Below are positions 6,914-13,860 of a stretch of 13,860 nt of DNA, in pieces. The position numbers and the translations under genes are program-made. The notes below the pieces were generated by a model, which had not been told where the DNA came from, did no database searches, and saw only the letters and a program-made list of their open reading frames with translations. The first letter of the stretch is position 1; each line of letters opens with the position of its first letter. This DNA is from an uncultured Bacteroidales bacterium (lineage in GTDB: Bacteria; Bacteroidota; Bacteroidia; Bacteroidales; UBA932), in contig CAMHRD010000003.1 of assembly GCA_946187365.1 (NCBI GenBank), forward strand, positions 1-13,860. The letters are read 5' to 3'.

Positions 6914-9415
6914 TTACTTCTTCAAATAGTTGTTAATCAGTTCAGTTATAGGCTCTATAAATCTGTCTATGTTGCCGGCTCCAAAGGTTACAATCAGATC
7001 TTCTTCTCCCTTTTCCACACTCTCTTTCATAAGAGCCATCAGCTCCTCCTTCTTAATCAGAACCTTATCTTTTGCCGTTATCTTGTCAAATATTATCTCA
7101 GATGTAACTCCCTCAATAGGAAGCTCTCTGGCAGGGTAGATATCCAGAAGAATCACTCTGTCTGCCTTGCTTAGTGCAGCGGCAAACTCCGGAGCAAAAT
7201 CTCTGGTGCGGGTGTATAGGTGAGGCTGGAAAATGGCCGTCATCTTTCTGGACGGGAAGGCCTCTCTAATGGAACTGATTGTTGTTGCAATCTCCTGAGG
7301 ATGATGTGCATAGTCATCTATGTAAACCATCTTTGGAGAGTTTACGTGTATGTCCATTCTTCTTACAACGCCCTTGAATGATGCAAGTGCCTTCTTAAGT
7401 TCCTCCTCCTTAACGCCCTGAAGCAGTGCAATAGCAGAGGCGGCAACGGCGTTCTCTATGTTCACCCAACCCGGAACTCCAACGCTTAAGGTTGCAATTG
7501 CTCCGTTAGGGGTGTGGAGAGTGAAGTTGAAAAGGCCCGTCTCTTTGCCCTCCTTCATTATTGGCTCAATATCAGATGCGTAGAAGTCTGCGCTGCTGCT
7601 GTTGTATGAGTAGGTGAAGACCTTTGCCTTAACGTTTGAGGTATCCAGAACGGCACCCTCTTTAACAATCAGATAACCCTCTGCATCTATCTGGTTTGCA
7701 AACTGAGCGTATGCCTTTCTCATCTCCTCAACCGTTCCGTAGATATCCAAATGGTCTGCATCTGTTGCTGTAACTACTGCAATATGAGGGAACAACTGAT
7801 GGAAGGAGCGGTCAAATTCATCTGCCTCTGCAACCAAAACATTGTTCTTTGAGAGCAGAAGGTTACTGTTGTAGTTCTTGGAAATTCCACCAAGGAAGGC
7901 GTTGCATCCCATTCCGCTGCTCTGAATAATGTGAGCCAGAAGGGTACTTGTTGTTGTCTTTCCGTGGCTTCCGCTAACGGCTAAACAAACCTGCCCCTTT
8001 GCAATGTGACCGAGTGCACGGCTTCTCTTAATGAGCTCATAACCACCCTCTTTAGCCTTTACAAGTTCCTGAAGATCTGAAGGTATTGCAGGAGTGTAAA
8101 TTATAAGTGAGTTCTTTGTGCTCTTAGGAAGCAGAGAAGGAGTATCCTCATAGTGGACAGCAATTCCCTCGCTCTCCAAAGCCTTGGTAAGAGGGCTAGG
8201 GGTCTTGTCATAACCGGAAACCTTCATTCCCTTGCTGTTGTAATACCTTGCTATGGCGCTCATTCCAATGCCTCCTATTCCAATGAAGTAAACCTCCTCA
8301 AGCTTCTCTTTCTTAACAAGTGAGAGGCACTCCTTTGCAATCTCTGCGGTAGCATCCGGTTTGGCAAGAGTGAGAATATTCTTCTCCAAAAGTTTAATCT
8401 TCTCCGTATCTGCAAGCAGCGCTTTTACCTCACCCATAAGCTTTTCCACGGCCTCAACATCTTTGACAATCATTGCAGCGTTCTTGTTTACAAGAGCCAT
8501 TGCGTTGTGTGTCTGATGATCCTCAGAAACGTTAGGTGAAGGAACAAATACGGTGCACTTTCCTGCAACGCAAAGTTCAGAGATTGTGCCCGCTCCCGCA
8601 CGGCTTACTACAACATCGGCGGCGGCGTAGGCAAGGTCCATTCTGCTAATGAAATCCGTACAATAAACACACTCATGAGATTCAGATTTCAAAAACTCGT
8701 CTATCTCTTTTTTATAGGCCTTGCCGCACTGCCAAATCACCTGGAAATCTGTGATTTCCTTCTCCCTCACCGCCTTTATCATACAGTTGTTGAGAGTACG
8801 GCAACCGAGGCTGCCACCCACAACAAACAGGGTCTTCTTGTTAGGGTCAAGTCCGTAGAATTTTATTCCCTCCTCTCTCATCTGAGGGGTGCAGCGGACA
8901 ATCTCTTTACGTATAGGATTTCCCGTAAGAAGTATCTTCTCCTTAGGGAAGAATCTCTCCATTCCGTCGTAAGCAACACAGATCTTCTGAGCCTTGCCGG
9001 CATTCTTTCTGTTCACTATTCCGGCAAAGGAGTTCTGCTCCTGAAGCAGTACCGGAACCTTCAATGCTGCGGCTGCGGAAACTACTGCCGCTGAGGCATA
9101 TCCGCCCACTCCCACAACAAAGTTTGGCTTAAAGTTCTTCACAATCTTCTTAGCCATAGAACGGCAGCGGAGGTAATCTATCGCGACCCCGATATTTGCC
9201 AGAGAGTAGAGAGGTCTCTTGAGCCCTCTTGCCGGTATGCCCTTGATAGGGTAGCCTGCCTGAGGAACCTTTTCCATCTCCATTCTTCCGCTTGCGCCCA
9301 CAAAGAGTATCTCTGCATCCGGGCAAATCTGTCTTATTCCGTTTGCAATTGAGATTGCCGGGAAGATGTGGCCTCCCGTTCCGCCTCCGCTTACTATGAC
9401 TTTTATCTTTTCCAT
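6914..9415 (-). CDS. murG-murC: MurG-MurC fusion: lipid II N-acetylglucosaminyltransferase joined to UDP-MurNAc-L-alanine ligase
   Basis: One 833-codon frame covers two enzymes that are normally separate. Residues 1 to about 366 are MurG, which adds GlcNAc to lipid I at the inner membrane face: G-G-G-T-G-G-H at 10-16, Q-E-Q-N at 125-128, S-R-A-G-A-G-T-I-S-E-L at 271-281 and Q-T-H-N-A at 301-305. Residues about 372-833 are MurC, which adds L-Ala to UDP-MurNAc: Rossmann loop G-I-G-G-I-G-M-S (379-386), ATP loop G-S-H-G-K-T-T-T (482-489), E-A-D-E (530-533), H-L-D-I-Y-G (555-560), Y-I-D-D-Y-A-H-H-P (698-706) and D-I-Y-P-A-R-E (758-764). The join is LSLVKKEKLEEVYFIGIGG; there is no stop, no in-frame Met near it and almost no linker. 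All catalytic motifs of both halves look intact. Each half has the length of its free-standing family (about 360 and 460). It sits 7 bases below ftsW and 2 bases above ftsQ, exactly where separate murG and murC usually lie. Confidence 0.95.
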   Translation of the reverse strand: MEKIKVIVSGGGTGGHIFPAISIANGIRQICPDAEILFVGASGRMEMEKVPQAGYPIKGIPARGLKRPLYSLANIGVAIDYLRCRSMAKKIVKNFKPNFVVGVGGYASAAVVSAAAALKVPVLLQEQNSFAGIVNRKNAGKAQKICVAYDGMERFFPKEKILLTGNPIRKEIVRCTPQMREEGIKFYGLDPNKKTLFVVGGSLGCRTLNNCMIKAVREKEITDFQVIWQCGKAYKKEIDEFLKSESHECVYCTDFISRMDLAYAAADVVVSRAGAGTISELCVAGKCTVFVPSPNVSEDHQTHNAMALVNKNAAMIVKDVEAVEKLMGEVKALLADTEKIKLLEKNILTLAKPDATAEIAKECLSLVKKEKLEEVYFIGIGGIGMSAIARYYNSKGMKVSGYDKTPSPLTKALESEGIAVHYEDTPSLLPKSTKNSLIIYTPAIPSDLQELVKAKEGGYELIKRSRALGHIAKGQVCLAVSGSHGKTTTSTLLAHIIQSSGMGCNAFLGGISKNYNSNLLLSKNNVLVAEADEFDRSFHQLFPHIAVVTATDADHLDIYGTVEEMRKAYAQFANQIDAEGYLIVKEGAVLDTSNVKAKVFTYSYNSSSADFYASDIEPIMKEGKETGLFNFTLHTPNGAIATLSVGVPGWVNIENAVAASAIALLQGVKEEELKKALASFKGVVRRMDIHVNSPKMVYIDDYAHHPQEIATTISSIREAFPSRKMTAIFQPHLYTRTRDFAPEFAAALSKADRVILLDIYPARELPIEGVTSEIIFDKITAKDKVLIKKEELMALMKESVEKGEEDLIVTFGAGNIDRFIEPITELINNYLKK

Positions 9416-9422
9416 CTCTGTG

Positions 9423-10710
9423 CTATTCTTGAATCTCTAAGTTTTCCAATAAGTTGCGGGCCTCTTCATCTGTTGGGCCCTCCTCCTTCTGAGCAGCCTT
9501 CTTTTCCTCTCTGGCTGCTCTCTTCTCCTCCTTCTCCTGCAGCTCCTTTTCCTGAATTATGCTCTCTGCCTCCTCTCTCTTTCTGCTTACGGAGAGGATG
9601 ATACCAAAGGCTCCGCTTATAATCACAAAGGAGGTTCCTCCCAGTGAGACAAGCGGCAGGGTGTGACCGGTTACCGGGAATATGCCCACATTCACCAGAA
9701 TATGGAGCATTGCCTGAATTACAATCACTCCTCCAAGTCCTCCCACCGTAATGGCGGAGAAGGTGGTGCGGCACCCTCGCACTATGCTTACGCACCTGTA
9801 AAAGAGCCAGATATAAAGGAACATTACAAACAGTCCGCCCAATAATCCATACTCCTCAATTATGATTGAGTAGATGTAATCTGAGTAAGGGTGAGGGAGT
9901 ACGTAACACTGTGTACTCTTGCCCGGTCCCTTTCCAATGAGTTTGCCCTCCTTAACTGCAATCTGCGCCATATCTGCCTGAAGGGTCTCATCTGCAAGAC
10001 GTTGCTGTTCCGCCTTGCTAAGAGCTGAGGTGTTTACAGTCTGCTCGCTCTGGAAGAACCTGCTGAATCTCTCCACCGCGGTATCCATTCTTGGGAAGAT
10101 GTGGAAGGCCAGTCTTAAAGATATAGCTGTAGTTAACTCCGGAGATGATAAGTACCACAAAGCAAATCAGAGCCATATACATTGCGGCGGAAACGCTTCC
10201 CACCAGAACGAGTACGCAGACAACTCCTATAGGTGCAATTATCTTAATGAGGAACTGCTTGTAGGTCTCAATCTGCATAACCTCCAGCGCTCTTGCCAGG
10301 TAGAGAACTATTGCAATCTTGGCAATCTCTGCCGGCTGGAACTGGATACCTCCAATGGAGAGCCATCTCTGTGCGTCATTCATGGTACTGCCTGCTACCA
10401 GGGTAATTAAAAGGAGCAGTACGCTCACTCCGTAGAGCAGGAATGAGAGGCGGCGGTACCACTTTGGAGGAACTTTGTAACATACGTAGAGAGCCACAAA
10501 ACCTATGACCACAAAGCGGAGCTGCTTCATCAAAATCCCAAAGTTTGTGCTCCCCTTCATATAGGCCAGCGAACTGCTGGCTGAATATATGAGGGCAATT
10601 GAGATAAGACAAAGCAGGAAGTAGATGATCCATATTACACGGTCTCCGTGCAAACGGTTCACCACAGCCTCCTGGGTCTTTTCAAATTTTGTACTCCTCT
10701 TCTCTTCCAT
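9423..10710 (-). pseudogene. ftsW: ftsW, SEDS-family septal peptidoglycan glycosyltransferase, interrupted by a frameshift
   Basis: Two overlapping frames together make FtsW, the multi-pass polymerase that builds septal glycan with its partner penicillin-binding protein. The first frame (10710 to stop at 10018) gives membrane helices at about 24-46, 64-80 and 88-106, the Q-R-W-L-S-I-G-G-I-Q-F-Q-P-A-E block at 114-128, and helices at about 152-190. It loses homology after Y-I-F-K-T (195-200). The second frame (to stop at 9423) resumes with A-F-H-I-F-P-R-M-D-T-A and carries I-G-K-G-P-G-K, P-H-P-Y-S-D-Y-I-Y (the Asp matches the proposed catalytic Asp of SEDS enzymes), F-P-V-T-G-H-T-L-P-L and S-L-G-G-T-S. 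The switch falls near 10105-10120 and needs a +1 shift. The joined product would be about 428 residues, but the expected seventh helix is nearly absent. A charged coiled-coil tail ends the protein. No ordinary programmed-frameshift signal was seen. Either a sequence error or true disruption is possible. Confidence 0.88.
9426..9584 (-). other. Purine-rich tract encoding the charged coiled-coil tail of FtsW
   Basis: The last 53 codons of the ftsW distal frame encode an E/K/R/A-rich tail (R-K-R-E-E-A-E, then E-K-E-L-Q-E-K-E-E-K-R-A-A-R-E-E-K-K), after the last membrane helix. The coding strand is strongly purine-biased, seen on the plus strand as repeated CTCC/CTTC/TCTC runs between about 9478 and 9590. 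It should project into the cytoplasm as a helical or coiled-coil extension. E. coli FtsW lacks such a long charged tail. Confidence 0.6.
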
Positions 10711-10713
10711 TGT

Positions 10714-12054
10714 TTACAACTCTCTTACAGCCTTCTTAAACTGCTCTCCGCGGTCTTCATAACTCTTAAAGAGGTCAAAGCTTGCGCAGCATGGACTCAG
10801 CAATACGGTGTCTCCCGGAACGGCGTTCTCGTAAGCCGCTTTTACTGCGTCCTTTGCGCTTGTGACATCTATAATCTTATCTACCTTGTCTGCAAAACAT
10901 TCGTGGAGTTTCTCGTTATGGAGTCCCATACAGATAAGAACCTTAACCTTATCCTTTACAAACTTGTAAAGCGGAGAGTAATCGTTTCCTTTGTCCTTTC
11001 CTCCGGCAATCCAAACAACCGGAGTTGTCATGCTCTCAAGGGCATACCACGCTGAGTCTACGTTGGTTGCCTTGGAGTCATTGATATACATAACTCCCTT
11101 TATGGAGAGCACCTTCTCCAAACGGTGCTCAACTCCCTGGAAGTTCATAAGTGACTCTCTGATTACCTTGTTGTCTATGTTCACAGCCTTGGCTGCAATG
11201 GCTGCGGCCATGGAGTTATAGACGTTGTGCTTACCCTGCAAAGCCAACTCTTTCAGATACATAGAGTACTCATCCTCCTCGTAGCGTACAAAGAGACGGT
11301 CTTCATTGATGTATGCTCCCTGGTCTACCTTCTTCTTCTGGGTGAACGGCAACTTCTTGGCTGTTAGAACAATACGGTCCAACTCCGCTGCGGTGATAGG
11401 GTCATCTGCGCAGAAGACAAAGCACTCCTTGTCTGTAAGATTCTGAACTATACGGAATTTGGCGTTCACATAGTTCTGCATCTTATAGCCATAACGGTCC
11501 AGATGATCGGGAGTAATGTTGGTCAGAATTGCAATGTCTGCCTTAAAACTGTACATTCCGTCCAACTGGAAACTGCTAAGCTCAATTACGTAGTAATCAA
11601 ACTTTTCCGTAGCCACCTGGTAAGCGTAACTCTTTCCTATGTTGCCGGCAAGACCAACGTTCAGTCCGGCGTTCTTGAGCATATAGTAGATAAGGGAAGT
11701 GGTGGTTGTTTTACCGTTGCTTCCGGTAATGCAGATCTTCTTTGCATGGTCATATCTTCCTGCAAACTCAATCTCTGAGATAACCGGTATGCGATACTCT
11801 CTAACGCTCTCAACCATAGGGTTATCCTCCGGTATGCCGGGGCTCTTTATTACCTCATCTGCAGAGAGTATTCTCTCCTCCGTGTGGTGCCCCTCTTCAT
11901 ACTCAATGTCAAACTTTGCGAGCGTCTGTTTGAAGTTTGGTTTTATTGTTCCGCTGTCTGAAAGGAATACGTCAAAACCTTTCACTTTTGCCAAAACTGC
12001 AGAACCAACTCCGCTCTCTCCTCCGCCAAGTATTACAATCTTTTTCTTTCCCAT
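10714..12054 (-). CDS. murD: UDP-N-acetylmuramoyl-L-alanine--D-glutamate ligase
   Basis: Cytoplasmic ATP-dependent Mur ligase that adds D-glutamate to UDP-MurNAc-L-Ala. The N-terminal UDP-binding domain starts I-V-I-L-G-G-G-E-S-G-V-G (6-17). The ATP loop is G-S-N-G-K-T-T-T-T (111-119), and L-A-G-N-I-G (135-140) and E-L-S-S-F-Q-L (158-164) are MurD hallmarks. T-P-D-H-L-D-R (181-187), E-H-R-L-E (309-313), N-D-S-K-A-T-N (325-331), A-G-G-K-D-K-G (350-356) and S-P-C-C-A-S-F-D (420-427) complete the central and C-terminal domains. The length of 446 residues matches the family. It begins 8 bases after mraY and ends 3 bases before ftsW. The start at MGKKKIVILGGG places the nucleotide-binding strand at the usual distance. 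No missing key residue was seen. Confidence 0.98.
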   Translation of the reverse strand: MGKKKIVILGGGESGVGSAVLAKVKGFDVFLSDSGTIKPNFKQTLAKFDIEYEEGHHTEERILSADEVIKSPGIPEDNPMVESVREYRIPVISEIEFAGRYDHAKKICITGSNGKTTTTSLIYYMLKNAGLNVGLAGNIGKSYAYQVATEKFDYYVIELSSFQLDGMYSFKADIAILTNITPDHLDRYGYKMQNYVNAKFRIVQNLTDKECFVFCADDPITAAELDRIVLTAKKLPFTQKKKVDQGAYINEDRLFVRYEEDEYSMYLKELALQGKHNVYNSMAAAIAAKAVNIDNKVIRESLMNFQGVEHRLEKVLSIKGVMYINDSKATNVDSAWYALESMTTPVVWIAGGKDKGNDYSPLYKFVKDKVKVLICMGLHNEKLHECFADKVDKIIDVTSAKDAVKAAYENAVPGDTVLLSPCCASFDLFKSYEDRGEQFKKAVREL

Positions 12055-12062
12055 ATCTGTCG

Positions 12063-13343
12063 CTATCTTATCTTAAGTGTTATCACTGTTAAAATTCCAA
12101 GGATTATTGTCACAATCCAGAAGTGTACGGTAATCTTTGCCTCAGGTGTTACGTGGTGCGGCCACTGGATTATTGCATCCGGATTCTCCTTCTGGAAGTG
12201 GTGGTGCAACGGGCTCATTCTGAAGACTCTCACACCCTCTCCCTTCTTCTTTTTGGTATACTTGAAGTAGTATCTCTGAATGAGTACGCTCAAACTCTCC
12301 ATAAAGAAGATTCCGCAGAGCAGAGGAATCATAAGTTCCTTTCTTATCATAATTGCGGCAACGCCAATTATACCTCCAATTGCCAGAGAGCCGGTGTCTC
12401 CCATAAATATCTGAGCAGGGTAGGTGTTGTACCAGAGGAAGCCTATGAGTGCACCCACAAAGGCTGCCATAAAGATTACAATCTCCCCTGTATTAGGGAT
12501 ATACATTATGCTCAGATAGTCTGCAAATATGGCGTTACCGGAGAGGTAAGCCAGTATTGCAATGGTCACTCCCACTATTGCGCTTGTGCCGCTGGCCAAT
12601 CCGTCCATTCCGTCCGTAAGGTTGGTGCCGTTGGAAACCGCTATTACTATGAAAGTTATGAGGATCACATAGATGACGTTGGTTGCCCAATCGCGGAAGC
12701 GACCCTCTCCCGGAGCCAGCCAGGAGTACTTGAACTCGTTGTGTTTGAGGAAAGGAATGGTGGTGGTACGGCTCTTTACATCGCGATAGTAAATAACCTT
12801 CTCATCTCCCACTCCCTTTACAACTTCACTCTTTCCGCCTGAGTGAGGGTTCTCACTGTAAAGACGGATAACATTCTGAGGGCTGGCAAGCAGTGTGATT
12901 CCAACTACCAGTCCTACAGCGAGTTGCCCAAAAATCTTACTCTTCTCCTTCATTCCCTCCTTGTTCTTCTTAAAGACCTTTATTGAGTCATCTTTGAATC
13001 CTATTGCACCCAAACAAACTGTCGTGAAGATGAGAAGCAACACGTAAACACTTGTAAGGTTGCAGAATAGGAGAACAGGTACAAGTATGGAGGCGAGTAT
13101 GATGAGTCCTCCCATAGTAGGGGTGCCCTTCTTGGCCAACTGACCCTCAAGACCTAAGTCTCTGATCTCCTCACCAATCTGCTTCTTCTGAAGCCAGCGT
13201 ATAACCTTTGGACCAAGCCAAAAGACGTTGATCAGTGCAAGTATTATACAGAGCGCACTTCTGAAGGAGATGTAATTCATAAGGTTGGCTCCCGGGAAAT
13301 CCCATCCCATCTTCTCAAACCACTGGAATAAATGATATATCAT
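12063..13343 (-). CDS. mraY: Phospho-N-acetylmuramoyl-pentapeptide-transferase (lipid I synthase)
   Basis: Polytopic membrane enzyme that transfers phospho-MurNAc-pentapeptide from UDP to undecaprenyl phosphate, making lipid I. Visible hallmarks are K-K-G-T-P-T-M-G-G (71-79), G-F-K-D-D-S (115-120, the Asp-Asp pair), N-G-T-N-L-T-D-G-M-D-G-L-A-S-G (238-252), F-M-G-D-T-G-S-L (313-320) and the S-P-L-H-H-H loop (377-382). Around ten hydrophobic segments can be picked out. A polar stretch of about 55 residues (about 163-218) interrupts the helices; such an insert is usual in Bacteroidota and explains a length of 426 against 360 in E. coli. After H-H-H-F-Q-K there is an extra N-P-D-A-I-I-Q-W-P-H-H segment before the final helix. 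The gene starts 24 bases below murE and 8 bases above murD. Confidence 0.98.
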   Translation of the reverse strand: MIYHLFQWFEKMGWDFPGANLMNYISFRSALCIILALINVFWLGPKVIRWLQKKQIGEEIRDLGLEGQLAKKGTPTMGGLIILASILVPVLLFCNLTSVYVLLLIFTTVCLGAIGFKDDSIKVFKKNKEGMKEKSKIFGQLAVGLVVGITLLASPQNVIRLYSENPHSGGKSEVVKGVGDEKVIYYRDVKSRTTTIPFLKHNEFKYSWLAPGEGRFRDWATNVIYVILITFIVIAVSNGTNLTDGMDGLASGTSAIVGVTIAILAYLSGNAIFADYLSIMYIPNTGEIVIFMAAFVGALIGFLWYNTYPAQIFMGDTGSLAIGGIIGVAAIMIRKELMIPLLCGIFFMESLSVLIQRYYFKYTKKKKGEGVRVFRMSPLHHHFQKENPDAIIQWPHHVTPEAKITVHFWIVTIILGILTVITLKIR

Positions 13344-13367
13344 ACTAACTCTCTATTATTCTGTTAA

Positions 13368-13860
13368 TTACATATTGTTCTGTTCTCTCAGACGGAAGGC
13401 CTCTCTAATGGTCTCCTTGTCATCCATGTGGCGTTTTTCTGTTCCAATAATCTGATAGTCTTCATGTCCCTTTCCGGCAACCAGGATTATGGAATCCGGC
13501 TTGGCGCTCATAACCGCATTCTGAATTGCCTGAATTCTGTCCGGTATGAACTTGGCCTTGAGTACGCTCTCCGCATCCATTCCCGCCTTAATGTTCTCTA
13601 TGATTGCCATAGGATCTTCCGTGCGTGGATTGTCACTTGTGACAAAAATCTTGTCTGCATAATTTCCTGCTATGGAGCCCATTACAGGACGCTTGGTGCG
13701 GTCTCTGTCACCTCCGCAGCCAAAGACTACCGTAAGCCCGCCCTTTGGTTTTAAGGCCTTAAGAGTCTTGAGCACATTCTCAAGAGCATCGGGAGTGTGA
13801 GCGTAATCTACCGCAGCAATAATGTTGTCCTCTCCGCGGAAATACTCCAGACGGCCTGAG
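13368..13860 (-). CDS. murE: UDP-MurNAc-tripeptide synthetase (meso-DAP-adding ligase), N-terminus outside window
   Basis: Only the last 163 codons are present; the frame is open to the right edge, so the true start lies outside. The visible part begins S-G-R-L-E-Y-F, the end of the central ATPase domain, followed by V-D-Y-A-H-T-P-D-A-L and the C-terminal ligase domain. F-G-C-G-G-D-R-D-R-T-K-R-P is followed by D-N-P-R-T-E-D-P, and by A-G-K-G-H-E-D-Y-Q near the end. DNPR is the motif that recognises meso-diaminopimelate, so this enzyme should add meso-DAP rather than lysine to UDP-MurNAc-L-Ala-D-Glu. A GTG at 13775 is inside the conserved domain and is not the start. It ends 24 bases before mraY, the usual dcw order. 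Confidence 0.97.
   Translation of the reverse strand, partial: SGRLEYFRGEDNIIAAVDYAHTPDALENVLKTLKALKPKGGLTVVFGCGGDRDRTKRPVMGSIAGNYADKIFVTSDNPRTEDPMAIIENIKAGMDAESVLKAKFIPDRIQAIQNAVMSAKPDSIILVAGKGHEDYQIIGTEKRHMDDKETIREAFRLREQNNM

Noticed and set aside
8285..8310. GAGGAGG followed by ATT at the MurG-MurC join as a possible internal start for MurC
   Set aside because: It would need a rare ATT start, would remove the first part of the Rossmann strand, and the phylum rarely uses Shine-Dalgarno initiation. The purines simply encode L-E-E-V.
9423..10160. A separate small gene starting at TTG 10160
   Set aside because: The first 16 codons are the out-of-frame reading of the upstream ftsW helix. The rest is the C-terminal half of FtsW, so it is a fragment rather than an independent gene.
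10018..10160. Programmed ribosomal frameshifting in ftsW
   Set aside because: No standard slippery heptamer or release-factor-type CTT-TGA site was seen in the region open in both frames, and the missing helix is not explained by a shift.
12123..12842. 239-codon open frame on the plus strand
   Set aside because: It is antisense to well-conserved mraY, has a His/Cys/Tyr-rich composition with no recognisable motif, and is explained by the codon bias of the gene on the other strand.

Overview
The window is a compact run of genes that all read on the minus strand. It holds most of the division and cell wall (dcw) cluster of a Gram-negative bacterium. The order in the direction of transcription (high to low coordinates) is murE (3' end only), mraY, murD, ftsW, murG-murC, ftsQ, ftsA, ftsZ, gltX, a secreted protein of unknown function, and a class A acid phosphatase cut by the left edge. 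Gaps between genes are only 2 to 41 bases, with no terminator-like hairpin noticed, so the block looks like one long operon. No stretch of more than 300 bases lacks a gene, and I saw no tRNA, rRNA, CRISPR array or insertion sequence.

The organism is most likely a member of Bacteroidota, probably Bacteroidales. The evidence is the gene order murE-mraY-murD-ftsW-murG-murC-ftsQ-ftsA-ftsZ, an MraY with a large insert in the middle, an FtsZ ending in a YLH-type tail, A-rich rather than Shine-Dalgarno leaders, and the secreted protein's resemblance to small Bacteroidales periplasmic proteins. MurE carries the DNPR motif, so the wall should contain meso-diaminopimelate. Genus cannot be told from the sequence alone.

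Region by region: 13860-6914 encodes cytoplasmic and lipid-linked peptidoglycan precursor synthesis (MurE, MraY, MurD, MurG, MurC) plus the septal glycan polymerase FtsW. Region 6911-3331 encodes the divisome proteins FtsQ, FtsA and FtsZ. Region 3324-1612 encodes glutamyl-tRNA synthetase. Region 1589-1 encodes two exported proteins. Together the core genes make lipid II, polymerise it at the septum and position the division ring.

Two features stand out. First, murG and murC form one uninterrupted 833-codon gene, joining the last and first amino-sugar steps of the cytoplasmic pathway in one polypeptide. Second, ftsW is split by a frameshift near 10105-10120, where about one membrane helix also seems to be missing. 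Because ftsW is normally essential, this could be a local sequence error or a real rearrangement. The secreted protein has an unusual Lys/Ala-rich LEA-like tail, and the acid phosphatase gene is visibly richer in G+C than the division genes. I found nothing that clearly makes up a new multi-gene system; the MurG-MurC fusion is the strongest novel element.
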